DNA of 64,000 nucleotides from Hippasteria phrygiana. Its lineage: Eukaryota; Echinodermata; Asteroidea; Valvatida; Goniasteridae. Under the pieces are notes generated by a model. It saw only the letters and a list, made by a program, of their open reading frames with translations. It was not told the origin of the DNA and did no database searches. Made by a program: the position numbers and the translations under genes. The first letter of the stretch is position 1; every line of letters begins with the position of its first letter. This document shows, piece after piece, positions 9,101 through 16,768 of the stretch. The stretch is taken from NCBI GenBank assembly GCA_037893225.1, contig JAZGUH010000026.1, forward strand, positions 682,001 to 746,000. The letters are read 5' to 3'.

Positions 9101-11749
9101 CTTCCAAAAACTGTCATTGTTTTGACAATCTTGCTTTTCAAAGATATTTTTAATCAAGCATTTGGTATTTCTGACATTAAATTTTTGTTTGATGTGGCAA
9201 TTTGTCCGACTTGTATGCAGGTGCTAACGTGTTCCTGTCATCCGATGGGCACGTCAAGTTGGGAGATTTTGGCTGTGCAATCAAGCTACAGAATTCCAAA
9301 ACCATATGTGGGGAGCTGACGACATTCACCGGAACAGCAGGTAAAGTTCAAGTTCTCCCAACCCTTACGGAACAGGGAAGCCAAAGTACCATTTCATCAA
9401 GATTTTTAAAAAACTGCCACCATTGGCAGTTTCTGTGGTTTTTGTGCATGGGTCATTAGTTTTCTGGAGCCCCTCAAAAGATTAGCAGCTCTCTGCTGGA
9501 AGTCCCAGCTTGTCTCTAAAGCGTGACCTTTGATCTTTGACCTTTCAGCCTACATGGCCCCAGAGGTCATCACACAGACTGGCCAAGGCAAGAAGGGGTA
9601 TGGCAGAGCAGCCGATATCTGGAGTTTGGGATGCGTGGTCATCGAAATGACAACTGGAAAGGTACAACCAAGTTCTTTTTTTCACTCATTATTTTACATA
9701 GCAGGATTGATCGTCTTGATAATTGTATATCCTTTTTGTGTGGTCTGCTATTATAAATGGATTCAGCTTGATATCTATTAAATGCAGTGCAGGTATGTGC
9801 TGTGTTAGCAAACGGATGGAACTGTGGGCTGATTTATTATAAGAATAATGTGGTGCGTATAGAACTTTAGACAAATCTGTCCGGATCCTACCGAAAACAT
9901 GTGCAAATATTTTCACCACTCACAATAGAGAATGCTTACTAGCACTCGGAGATTATTGGTTTTTTTCTATTTTTCGGCAATCTTAAGCTGATAAGTAAGA
10001 GTTCTCTGTTCTGTGTTTTTCCTGCTTACAGTCTCTGTTCTGTTAATGTGAATATCGGTTCCACTGTCAACAAATGCTTAACAGCACCTTAAAATTGGGA
10101 CAAGAAAATGTTAACATGGGTGGAAATTATAGGTTTTGTTTAAAAGAAATGCAATAGATTAGCATGGAGTCCAACTTGATTCTTATATGTATTTAAACCT
10201 TTAAAAAATGCCTTGATCCCGAGGTAGGTGGTAGAGCACTTGAACGATAGTTCAGGAGTCTACGGTTAAAGTCCTGTCGGAGTCAAATTTCCTTTACTCA
10301 ATCAAAATGTTGTTTACGTTTCGCAGAGCCCTTGGCATGAGTTCGACCACGAGTTCCCTATCCTCTACAAAGTGGGTGAGGGCGCCATTCCCTCCATCGG
10401 CGACAACGTCAGCTTGGAGTGTAAGGATTTCCTGTCTAAGTGTCTGGTGCCAGACCCACCAGAGCGGTACACGGCCAATCAGTTGCTGGATCACACATTC
10501 CTCAAGGTCAGTCCACGAGCCGTGAATCACTTGTCAAATCTTCAATCATTCAATCATTTTAATGATTAAAATGCTACTCTGGCCACCGTGATAAAATGAC
10601 CATAATATGCACTATCTGGTAATTTTCGGTCATTCCCAACAATGTTTCCACATTAATGCACCTTGGTATTTCAGCCACCTTTGTAATGTGACCAGTGGCC
10701 AGTTTAATTTTAACCCTGAGCTTACGGTGTTTTTTTTTACTGTACAATGTATTCACACCTTGACATTCTGACCAAAAGACTGTTGGGGGCTGGTATCATC
10801 CTTTGTATTTTATAACTCTACAGAAAATGCGTACATGGTTGCTGATTTATTCCCATTCATAAATGCTGTAGGGCTGTCCTGAATATAGCGAATATTCGAT
10901 CATCAATCAAATATTCAAATACCTTTTTGCCAGTTTAAATATTCAAAAAAATATATATATGCACATAAAGATACGACTCTCTTGCTATTTTAATAGAAAA
11001 GTTATGGCACTTAGCAGTGTCAAATGCCGCATTTTTGTCGACATTAACTTTTGTGGGCGGAGGTTGTTCCCCTCTGTAAAACCCTTGACACTTATAGAAT
11101 AATTACTGCAAAAACACAGGCTGGAGTTTGGTTTCTTGTCATCAGAATGTTATACGTACCCGTAATGATATTGATACAAATGTCAATCGGGCGGTCCATA
11201 ATATCGATTGCATGCAACTTTTTACTGGTGCGGCATGCAGTTTCAGCTGACGCATGAAAAACTTGATCGGCGAATTTCGAATATTCGGTCAAAGCCAGTT
11301 TCGAATAATCGAATACTAAATTATTTGAAAATGAACAGCCCTAAAATGCTGTGTGGTAAAAGAAGCAACAGCATGATATGTAAAGCTTACTATGTTATTC
11401 CCATTCAGAAATGCCTTTTGTGCAGTGCAAAAGATGTCAAACAATATCCCCTTGTTAGACATGTTAACCCCTGACCCCGGGTTTTAGATGGGAGGCGCCG
11501 GAGCACCAGGTCGGGTTGTGCAGCCAAGCAAAACGGAAACAAGAGGCTTGTGCAGCCAAGCATAACGTACACAATATCCCAATAATGAATTAAAAATGCA
11601 GAGATTGGCACAAATAGAAGTCAACCGGCCTGGTGACAATTTTCAATCTGCACGTATTTGTGTCAACCGTACGCAAGGGGTTGACTTTGATTTGTGTGTC
11701 TCTCGTCTTTTACTGACAGGTTGTTGATTTTGTGTACTCCACCTCGTGA
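86..11749 (+). CDS. MAP3K4: MAP3K4 (MEKK4) kinase, C-terminal part, ten exons
   Basis: Ten exons (86-161, 1589-1789, 3440-3736, 4742-4815, 6798-6914, 7733-7892, 9221-9340, 9549-9661, 10327-10506, 11720-11749) join in frame at GT-AG junctions to 455 codons plus a stop. Seen: glycine loop GEGQRG at in-window residues 192-197, catalytic Lys 215 in AMKE, helix-C Glu 233, HRD 304-306, DFG 324-326, APE 352-354 and ADIWSLGC from 370. The motifs and a conserved region before the kinase match MAP3K4, which phosphorylates MKK3/6 and MKK4/7 in the p38 and JNK pathways and acts in the cytosol. The family protein is about 1,600 residues, so the regulatory N-terminus lies upstream of the window. No catalytic residue is missing. 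The last exon gives a short tail after the kinase domain. Another MEKK is less likely because the pre-kinase segment also fits MAP3K4. Confidence 0.93.
379..792 (+). pseudogene. Crypton-like tyrosine recombinase fragment, copy 1
   Basis: An ORF from ATG at 565 reads [20 protein letters not shown], then [15 protein letters not shown]. This resembles the N-terminal core-binding part of Crypton-type tyrosine recombinases and their domesticated relatives (KIAA1958, ZMYM and QRICH1 families), where a motif of the type ELDxFLxxFY precedes the catalytic domain. Compared with copy 2 at 3102-3324, about 115 bases between the start codon and the domain are deleted. The upstream 65 bases (379-443) also match the sequence upstream of copy 2. 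No catalytic Arg/His/Tyr region follows. It lies in a MAP3K4 intron and is inferred to be an inactive element remnant. Confidence 0.5.
793..1234. other. MAP3K4 intron, no gene seen
   Basis: AT-rich intronic sequence with no coding-like ORF. It lies between Crypton-like copy 1 and the foldback at 1235. Confidence 0.5.
1235..1534. repeat. foldback element with CACATCC motifs
   Basis: The left arm begins ACACTGTGAATCCCTTGG and the right end is its inverse (CCAAGGGGTTCATAGTGT). Arms of about 100 bases with repeated GGATGTGATTT flank a short centre. It is a non-coding inverted-repeat element in a MAP3K4 intron. The 155-codon minus ORF here is partly its palindrome and partly the antisense of exon b. 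Confidence 0.75.
1589..1789 (+). CDS. MAP3K4: MAP3K4 exon b
   Basis: The acceptor TTTAACTGCAG precedes base 1589 and the donor GTACGT starts at 1790. The exon encodes a Ser/Thr-rich linker beginning [13 protein letters not shown] and ending SPTEDLA. Such a linker upstream of the kinase fits a regulatory phosphorylation region, but that role is inference. Minus-strand ORFs over the exon are shadows. Confidence 0.88.
1862..2191. repeat. nested inverted-repeat element
   Basis: An outer pair (GACATACCGGTCTTTTCC against GGACCGATATGTC) encloses an inner pair at 1910-2143 (TTTCATGGAATCCGTAAC against GTTACGGATTCCATGAAA). The interior carries further inverted copies of GTTAGCACAGAATT. It encodes nothing and looks like a MITE. 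Confidence 0.7.
2192..2650. other. MAP3K4 intron, no feature seen
   Basis: AT-rich intronic sequence with no gene, no tandem repeat and no clear inverted repeat. Confidence 0.5.
2652..2738 (+). repeat. family-F dispersed repeat (partial)
   Basis: Carries TACTCAATCCATTGTTTG and CCCCATTAATAACAGC, marks of a dispersed repeat also seen at 4172, 14318, 36280, 43336 and 62980, and inverted near 11478. This copy lacks the middle part. Confidence 0.6.
2880..3324 (+). pseudogene. Crypton-like tyrosine recombinase fragment, copy 2
   Basis: From ATG at 3102 the frame reads [20 protein letters not shown], then stops at a TAA after about 35 codons. One base out of register, the reading continues as [20 protein letters not shown] and [15 protein letters not shown], ending at a good splice donor (GTAAAC at 3325). 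It looks like the first coding exon of a Crypton-like element carrying a one-base frameshift. Its upstream region, 2880-2945, repeats 379-443. No catalytic exons were seen downstream, where MAP3K4 exon c begins at 3440. Confidence 0.5.
3440..3736 (+). CDS. MAP3K4: MAP3K4 exon c, pre-kinase region and start of kinase domain
   Basis: The acceptor CTGTCAACAG precedes 3440 and the donor GTGAGC starts at 3737. The exon encodes a basic helical stretch ([20 protein letters not shown]) and then the first kinase strand, [11 protein letters not shown]. It ends one base into the first glycine codon of the ATP loop. Its GC-rich third positions contrast sharply with the AT-rich introns. Confidence 0.93.
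3737..4171. other. MAP3K4 intron, no gene
   Basis: Intronic sequence containing local repeats of GGACTTGTGATGGACT near 4015-4040. No exon-like ORF was found. Confidence 0.5.
4172..4323 (+). repeat. family-F dispersed repeat
   Basis: A full-looking copy: ACCACCTGGCTGGTTG, ACTCAATCCATTGTTTG, ATTACGCTTGACTGCAC and CCCCATTAATAACAGC follow each other. It has no coding capacity. Confidence 0.65.
4742..4815 (+). CDS. MAP3K4: MAP3K4 exon d, glycine loop and catalytic lysine
   Basis: The acceptor CTGTGTTCAG precedes 4742 and the donor GTAATG follows 4815. It encodes [12 protein letters not shown] and the lysine motif LAMKE. A small inverted-repeat element begins about six bases after the donor. Confidence 0.92.
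4822..5036. repeat. MITE with GCTAAGCA terminal repeats, copy 1
   Basis: The left part is ACGGAGCTGCTAAGCAC and the right part is TTAGCATCGCCGTGAAATTGG, inverted with respect to each other. This family recurs at 16527 and 35302. The left end is trimmed. It begins six bases after the exon d donor. Confidence 0.7.
5040..5819. other. MAP3K4 intron, no feature seen
   Basis: AT-rich intronic sequence with no gene or clear repeat. Confidence 0.5.
5832..6300 (-). mobile_element. possible LINE 3' tail
   Basis: On the minus strand the segment ends GTGATGAATGGAAATAAATC followed by a short (AAATC)n tract, a typical 3' end of a truncated non-LTR retrotransposon. No reverse-transcriptase reading frame is present. 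The call rests on the tail only. Confidence 0.3.
6798..6914 (+). CDS. MAP3K4: MAP3K4 exon e, helix C
   Basis: The acceptor CCCTTTCCCACAG precedes 6798 and the donor GTAATA follows 6914. It is 39 codons long with phase 0 at both ends. It reads [17 protein letters not shown], then [16 protein letters not shown]. The helix-C glutamate lies in ADEIK. Confidence 0.93.
6945..7162. repeat. MITE family A, copy 1
   Basis: Begins AAGCCAGTTCGGTATCTCAA and ends with the inverse TTGAAATACCGAACTGGCTT, giving about 20-bp terminal repeats around a 218-bp element. The interior has GCCCATTCTGATTGAATTTA and GTCATTGTGCACATGCGC. Other copies are at 12320, 14462, 58579 and 62534. Confidence 0.8.
7383..7565 (+). 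repeat. family-G dispersed repeat
   Basis: Carries CCGACGGTG, a tract around AGATCTGGGCCCAGG and CCAACCCTACCACC. The family is present inverted at 8172 and again near 50030, 52385 and 59283. It is non-coding. Confidence 0.55.
7733..7892 (+). CDS. MAP3K4: MAP3K4 exon f, hinge to HRD motif
   Basis: The acceptor ends AAACATTGTTAG and the donor GTACAG follows 7892. It starts [14 protein letters not shown], the hinge region, and ends [13 protein letters not shown], the catalytic loop. One base of a glycine codon is left for the next exon. Confidence 0.94.
7893..9220. other. MAP3K4 intron with family-G and family-H repeats
   Basis: The intron holds an inverted family-G copy at about 8172-8403 (with a C-rich run near 8250) and a family-H element at 8404-8553 with terminal repeats GGGGACCT and GGTCCACAATTG. 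From 8560 to 9220 nothing is seen but AT-rich sequence. Confidence 0.5.
9221..9340 (+). CDS. MAP3K4: MAP3K4 exon g, DFG motif
   Basis: The acceptor CTTGTATGCAG precedes 9221 and the donor GTAAAG follows 9340. It encodes [20 protein letters not shown] and the start of the activation segment ending TFTGTA. The catalytic-loop asparagine and the DFG aspartate are both present. Confidence 0.94.
9549..9661 (+). CDS. MAP3K4: MAP3K4 exon h, APE motif and helix F
   Basis: The acceptor TTTGACCTTTCAG precedes 9549 and the donor GTACAA follows 9661. It reads [20 protein letters not shown], then [18 protein letters not shown]. The APE glutamate and helix-F aspartate are intact. Confidence 0.95.
9662..10326. 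other. MAP3K4 intron with a decayed tRNA-like segment
   Basis: Mostly AT-rich. Bases 10216-10285 carry GGTAGGTGGTAGAGCAC, resembling an A box and D arm, and later GGTTAAAGTCC, resembling a decayed B box. It may be a SINE head; too degraded to call a tRNA gene. Confidence 0.3.
10327..10506 (+). CDS. MAP3K4: MAP3K4 exon i, kinase C-lobe end
   Basis: The acceptor TTTACGTTTCGCAG precedes 10327 and the donor GTCAGT follows 10506. It is 60 codons, phase 0 at both ends, from [19 protein letters not shown] to LLDHTFLK. The conserved arginine of the C-lobe is in [10 protein letters not shown]. Confidence 0.94.
10869..11343. mobile_element. hAT-like MITE, copy 1 (family C)
   Basis: Terminal repeats TAGGGCTGTCC and GAACAGCCCTA are flanked by an exact 8-bp duplication AAATGCTG at 10861-10868 and 11344-11351. 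The interior is rich in TCGAATATTCGAA-type motifs. Short inverted ends with 8-bp duplications are typical of hAT elements. No transposase. Confidence 0.85.
11478..11600 (-). repeat. family-F dispersed repeat, inverted partial copy
   Basis: On the minus strand it carries TATGCTTGGCTGCACAAGCC and a second GCTTGGCTGCACAA, as in the copy at 36280. Confidence 0.55.
11720..11749 (+). CDS. MAP3K4: MAP3K4 terminal coding exon
   Basis: The acceptor TCTTTTACTGACAG precedes 11720. The frame gives nine residues, VVDFVYSTS, then TGA at 11747-11749. The position fits the short tail after the kinase domain in MAP3K4. The peptide is too short to verify by similarity, so the call rests on phase 0, the good acceptor and the lack of a better exon nearby. 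Confidence 0.65.
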   Translation, partial: VVDFVYSTS

Positions 11750-12109
11750 TGCCAAACTCTTGTCGCAATCACTCAAGTTTGTAGCATTCCTTGGAGTTAT
11801 GGAACTGGTTCACAACGAATGGCAAGGCCTCAATTCGAAAGGTATCTTTAAGTTCATCATGTTATGACATTTTAATACTTTTCTTGGAGAATGGAACTGG
11901 TATCTTAAAGTTCAATATCTGAAAGTTCAGTGCTTAGTTAGTGCCTTTCACAAAAATTCAAGAGTTAAACGAGGCTTACCGTATGGTAAAATTTGATTGT
12001 TATTTCACGGAGCTAATTAAAATGCGGAGGGATTACATGAGAGCGAGCCACCTATTCCCGCCAGTCAGTCTTTAGAGAAGAATTAGATGACTGTATTCCC
12101 AGCTTGGAG

Positions 12110-12276
12110 AATAAATGTATATGGGATTTTCTCATACTGTTAAATAGACTGTTTAGATGCGGGGAGGGTATGAGAGCATGTAATCTCTCTGTATGTTAAT
12201 TAGCTCGGTGAAATTATAATCAAACTTCTCCTTGAAGTAAGTCTCGTTAATTTTTGAATTTCACTTCCTTAATAAA
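12110..12276 (+). terminator. candidate MAP3K4 polyadenylation signals
   Basis: AATAAA occurs at 12110-12115 and again at 12271-12276, about 360 and 520 bases after the stop codon and before the first downstream mobile element at 12320. Either would give an ordinary 3' UTR. Usage cannot be decided from sequence. Confidence 0.4.
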
Positions 12277-12319
12277 TACTCCGGTCTTCCACGAGAGGTT
12301 TAGGGCAGTGGCATCTAAT

Positions 12320-12969
12320 AAGCCAGTTCGGTATCTCAAAGGAAAAAGGTTATTTGGACAAAATTGCTGACGTAATGTCACGCGATGTTACGCGAACGCC
12401 CATTCTGATTGAATTTAACACATGCGCGTTGTGCGACCGCCTTTTGCATTCACACGAGCGCGTTAGGTCATTCGGACAAAATGTGACCCGCTCCAGAAAA
12501 AGGTGATATAAGTCGCGCTATGCATTTACGTGTAATGGCCCTTTCAACGTTGAGAGGGTAAAAATTTTCGTCAAAGTATATTTTTTGTTTTTGTCTTTAA
12601 TGACATCTTAAATATCTAAAGTTTCAGGTTTGGTGCACAACAATGTTGATTTCAGTGAATAAAGTGAAGAAAATAACCTTTTTAGAGTGCATTGTTCCAT
12701 TGCATTGTATTATAACTAGCTATTTCAAAGCCTGTTTTCTCTGTTGTGTCATTTAAACTCCATAGAACTAATTAATATGCAAAAACGTGATATCTCCAGA
12801 ACGGAAAGGGCTTTGGAGCTCTGTCATGTACCAAATGAGAGCTTACATTGCAGGCTTTCCAAACATGCATGGAACTCATTTTTCATATTTTGCGACATAA
12901 TATACCTTTTTCCAGAGCGGGTCACAAATGTCATTGTGCACATGCGCAGTTGAAATACCGAACTGGCTT
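12320..12969. repeat. MITE family A, copy 2, interrupted
   Basis: The two halves of a family-A element (12320-12482 and 12926-12969) are separated by a family-B element. Joined, they match the other copies around GATAAAATGTCATTGTGC. The ends are AGCCAGTTCGG and CCGAACTGGCTT. Confidence 0.8.
12483..12925. mobile_element. family-B element nested in a family-A MITE
   Basis: Perfect 11-bp terminal inverted repeats GTGACCCGCTC and GAGCGGGTCAC, flanked by the 4-bp duplication AAAT on each side. The same family occurs at 60471-60844 with AATT duplicated. It is non-coding and was inserted after the host MITE. Confidence 0.8.
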
Positions 12970-13828
12970 TTTTCTTAAACATGCAAAAACGTCATGACAA
13001 ACAAGTTCACTTTAGTCAATCAAGGTCAACTGAAACTTTAACCATGGTAACAAGAGGTCACTACAATGCAATGTATATGTCAGTTGAGAGCTATGAAAGC
13101 AAAAAAATGCCTGCAAAATGTATGAATAGATGACGAGCTTCGTGGGAAGCGATGTTGTTGGCGGGAAACAGATAAGCACACTGATTGGTGGGACAAGGTG
13201 GTGCCCTCTCATAGAATACCATATTTATCTGAAGTGAAATCATTATTTGCAGAATATTCCACATTATTCTTGTTTAATGGTTTGAATATTTTATACAGTG
13301 TGCAGTTAAAAAACCTATAATGCAGTACAAGAGTATCATAGGTGGACATTTAAAAACAAAAACATAATTAAATACAAGTTTTGCATAAGGGTACTTTGTT
13401 CCATCTGTACTGATGAGTACACTGTTCCCCTCAAAAGATTTGCATCAAATAGGATTTTTTTTTAAAGCATAATGAAATAGATTGTTTTTAAATTTTAATA
13501 TCACACAAAATAAAACGGTTTAAGGGGATTGTTTTTTATAGCTTGTTATTGTATTATTTTACATGTGGGCCAGGCCATGTGAAGACAAACTGACAAAATG
13601 ACAGAAATTCTGGCAGATATTTTGTAACGGAACAAAGCACAGAAACAGGTTCTCCCTGCTATTTACAATGTGTATTTAATTTAGCATACAACAAACCACA
13701 GGGAAAACTGAATCGGTAATTGAATGTATATATATATAGAGTGAACAACACAAGTTGAGAGCAGTATCTGAACCTGCAACTATTGGTATAACGGCACTGG
13801 CGTCATGCACAGTAATAAGGAGGTTGCA

Positions 13829-14246
13829 TAGGGCTGTCCCGAATTACCTAATATTTGATATTCGATTGTCAAGCGAATATTCGAAAACCATTTTGCCAGT
13901 TCGAATATTCTAAAAGATATATATGCACGTACAGATACGACTCTGATGCTAAGTTACGGCACTTAGCAGTGTCAAATGCTGCATTTTTGTCAATCGCAAT
14001 TTTTTGTGGACAGCAGTTTATTGTTCCTGTCGGTAAAACTTGATACAACAGGGGCATGCTGTTTGAACAGTCCATAATATCAATCGCCATACGTAAAACA
14101 TCGGCATGCTTTTACGTGCAATGTTTTTTTTTACCGGTGTGGCATGCACTGAAAAACTTGATCGGCGAGTATCGAATATTCAAATATTCGGTCAAACCCA
14201 GTTTTGAATATTCGAATAGTAAATTATTTGAAAATGAACAGCCCTA
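13829..14246. mobile_element. hAT-like MITE, copy 2 (family C)
   Basis: Ends TAGGGCTGTCC and GAACAGCCCTA, with the 8-bp duplication AGGTTGCA at 13821-13828 and 14247-14254. The interior matches copy 1. Confidence 0.85.
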
Positions 14247-14317
14247 AGGTTGCATTGTCAATTTTCACTTGTAAATAGTGATTAATCCATTGAATACGGA
14301 CAATTGCTATAGCAGTA

Positions 14318-14461
14318 GTTTGAAAAAGACCACCTTGCTGGTTGTCAGCTATATGCACATTCCTGCACGTATACAATCCATTGTTTGCCCATTGTGTGCA
14401 TTACGCTTGGCTGCACAATCCTGTCTTGGCATACCAGCACCCCATTAATAACAGCTGGACT
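14318..14461 (+). repeat. family-F dispersed repeat
   Basis: Contains GACCACCTTGCTGGTTGTC, ACAATCCATTGTTTGCCC, TTACGCTTGGCTGCAC and CACCCCATTAATAACAGC. It runs directly into a truncated family-A MITE. Confidence 0.65.
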
Positions 14462-14669
14462 TTTCGGTATCTCAAAGGTCAAAGGTTATTCAGGATAAAA
14501 TTGCTGACGTAATGTCACACCATGTTACGCGAACGCCCATTCTGATTGAATTTAACACGTGCGCGTTGTGCGACCACCTTTTGTGTTCACACCCGCGTGT
14601 TAGGTCACGCGGGTCAATCGGGATAAAATGTCATTGTGCACATGCGCAGTTGAAATACCAAACTGGCTT
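14462..14669. repeat. MITE family A, copy 3, left end truncated
   Basis: Starts inside the left terminal repeat (TTCGGTATCTCAAAGG) and ends AAACTGGCTT. The interior is as in copy 1. The truncation coincides with the family-F repeat. Confidence 0.75.
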
Positions 14670-14980
14670 ATTATTTAGTCAGTTTCCTTTGTGTTTTTTT
14701 ATGATAGAATAAGTAGAAATGGTACATATTTGGCAAACAGAAAAAATAAGTGTAAAATAAAAAGTATTCAAATTTACCTAGTCAGTTTCCCTTGTGGATT
14801 GTTTGATGAATTATAAGTTAACAAGTCGTATCCTCATTGAGTGATCCCCACAATGTTGCTTCCCAGGTTGTATCGTAAAATTGGTTGTGATCCCTGGCTA
14901 TACGGCATTCTGGGTTTATGACTTCTGACTAGCGCCCACCCGAACAAAGATACTGACAATTTGGGAGACCGCCAACATAG

Positions 14981-15110
14981 GGCAAGATAGCTCAGTTGGT
15001 AGAGCGCCGGTACGGTAACCCGGAGGTCGCAGGTTCGAATTCGCTCCTGCCAGTTTCTTTGTTCACTTTGAAAAAATGGAAAAATAAGTGTTAGAATAAA
15101 GTTACATTTT
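14981..15110 (+). mobile_element. SINE with tRNA-Thr-like head
   Basis: Bases 14981-15051 fold as a tRNA: A box TAGCTCAGTTGG, B box GGTTCGAATTC, and an acceptor stem GGCAAGA against TCCTGCC with one mismatch. The anticodon position reads GGT (threonine), but position 33 is C and the anticodon stem has a mismatch, so it is probably not a functional tRNA. It runs into CCAGTTTCTTTGTTCACTTT, which also follows the tRNA-like arms at 52161-52305, so it is a SINE. Confidence 0.65.
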
Positions 15111-15847
15111 CCACTAAAGAGTTCCATAATTATTTTGTATTGGATTATGGACATGATCAAGTAAGGCTTGTATGGGCAGTGTGCAAAATTAGAATTCTCT
15201 AGACCAAACGTCTTCAGAAAATCTTGAGAAAATGTTAAATTTTAAACATAGATGTGAACGTTTTACTTGGCCTGGCCCACGTGTCAATTCTGTTTGAAGT
15301 GCATTTGCAGTCAAGAAATTGTATTTGTATCCGCAGAAGTACAAATGAACCTTATGATGTGCAATTTACTTTTGTTATGTTAAAGTTCTCATGGCTGTAT
15401 TATAATTTGTGAAAAGCCGAATGAGCTGATTTTACATCATTTATACATTTGATAATGTTTATTTTATTTTATTTTTTTTTCATTTTTTTTTTCATTTTTA
15501 TAAATGCCCAAAAGAATTGTCAATGTGTTTGAAATTTTTTGGGAGATTTGCCGTGGCTGCATAACTATGAAATATTGCTGGGTTTTTGGAAAGGTTTCTG
15601 TACATACTGTATTTGCGATTTCTGTGTTTGATTTTTGTGCGATTAATGCTCGCGGGCAGTTTATTTTTTATTAAGTAGAAATGAAGAATTTAGTGAATGT
15701 AAACTACATGTGTTGTAAAAAGATACAGTTATGCATATATTGAGATGTTATTCCAAATCTTAACCAGATTTTTAGAAATAGCCATATCGTGTTTTTTTAT
15801 TTTGATGAACAATTATTACGTTTATCAATTACTAACTTGTGTCTTTT
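15111..15847. other. AT-rich intergenic DNA
   Basis: No gene or repeat was recognised. T-runs occur near 15460-15500. Confidence 0.5.
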
Positions 15848-15943
15848 TTAACCCTAACCCTGCCAGATGCAGCACAGTGCATCTGTGGTGACAGCTTGAC
15901 CTTGCTGCACTCTGCACACAATTCCCTGGAGGGTTAGGGTTAA
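15848..15943. repeat. short element with telomere-like ends, copy 1
   Basis: Begins TTAACCCTAACCCTGCCAG and ends GGGTTAGGGTTAA, so the ends are inverted copies carrying CCCTAA units. The interior is GCAGCACAGTGCATCTG and a short hairpin. Relatives lie at 32718 and 62751. Confidence 0.7.
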
Positions 15944-16526
15944 AATAAATTTGTGAGCCTCAAATTAAGGAACTAATTTGAGTAATAACTCCATGTGCTA
16001 CTTTCTAAATTATTTTTTTAGAATCGTGTGAAATTATTTGTTAATTCGTTTGTACAAGTAAAATTACCTGCTACATACATTTTTAAAAATAAACAGTTGC
16101 TTCCAGAGTTTGTTTCTGGAACTTTAAAAAATAAAAGTGATGTAGTTCCCATCTCCAGTTAAGTTGTGAAATTTTTAATGGGGATAGCTATTCAAAGTGC
16201 ACTTATCAAATATGGGCATTGTGTACGTTGGGGCATTTTCAGAAAGATGCCAAGTAGGAAATAATCACTTATTAAATCCTATTGGCACAGTCACAAGCAA
16301 TATGTCTTGCATTACGAAATGGCTGGAAACCAGTTTTTGCTGTGGAAGACCTATCTGTGTTCACCACGAAGTGTGCATGCTTTGCATTGATGTGAAATAT
16401 GCCCCATAGGAATATGCGGCACTTTCCAATCCATTTTGACGTAGACCGTCCTGGTTTGGAGAGTTTTACATGTAATTGCACTATACATTATGTACATGAC
16501 GAACATCATGCCAAGCCAGCTTACCA

Positions 16527-16768
16527 GGGCCAATTTCACGGATCTGCTAAGCACACAAATTTACTTAGCATGAAAACTCTTCCTTGATAAAAACCGTGAT
16601 TACCAACTAAATTTCCATGTGTTGTGTATTGCTTGTGACTGGTATTATGCTGCTGTTTGCTTAGCATAATAATCACATGGAATGTTGGCTGGTAACCTGT
16701 TTTAATTAAGCAAGACATTTTTGTGCTAAGCAGATTTTTGTGCTTAGCAGTTCCATGAAATTGGCCCC
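16527..16768. repeat. MITE with GCTAAGCA terminal repeats, copy 2
   Basis: Ends GGGCCAATTTCACGGATCTG and TTCCATGAAATTGGCCCC, inverted. The interior carries GCTTAGCATAATAATCAC. It matches the copies at 4822 and 35302. Confidence 0.8.

Noticed and set aside
14981..15051. Functional tRNA-Thr gene
   Set aside because: Position 33 is not T, stems have mismatches, and the flank continues into a SINE body shared with 52249-52305.
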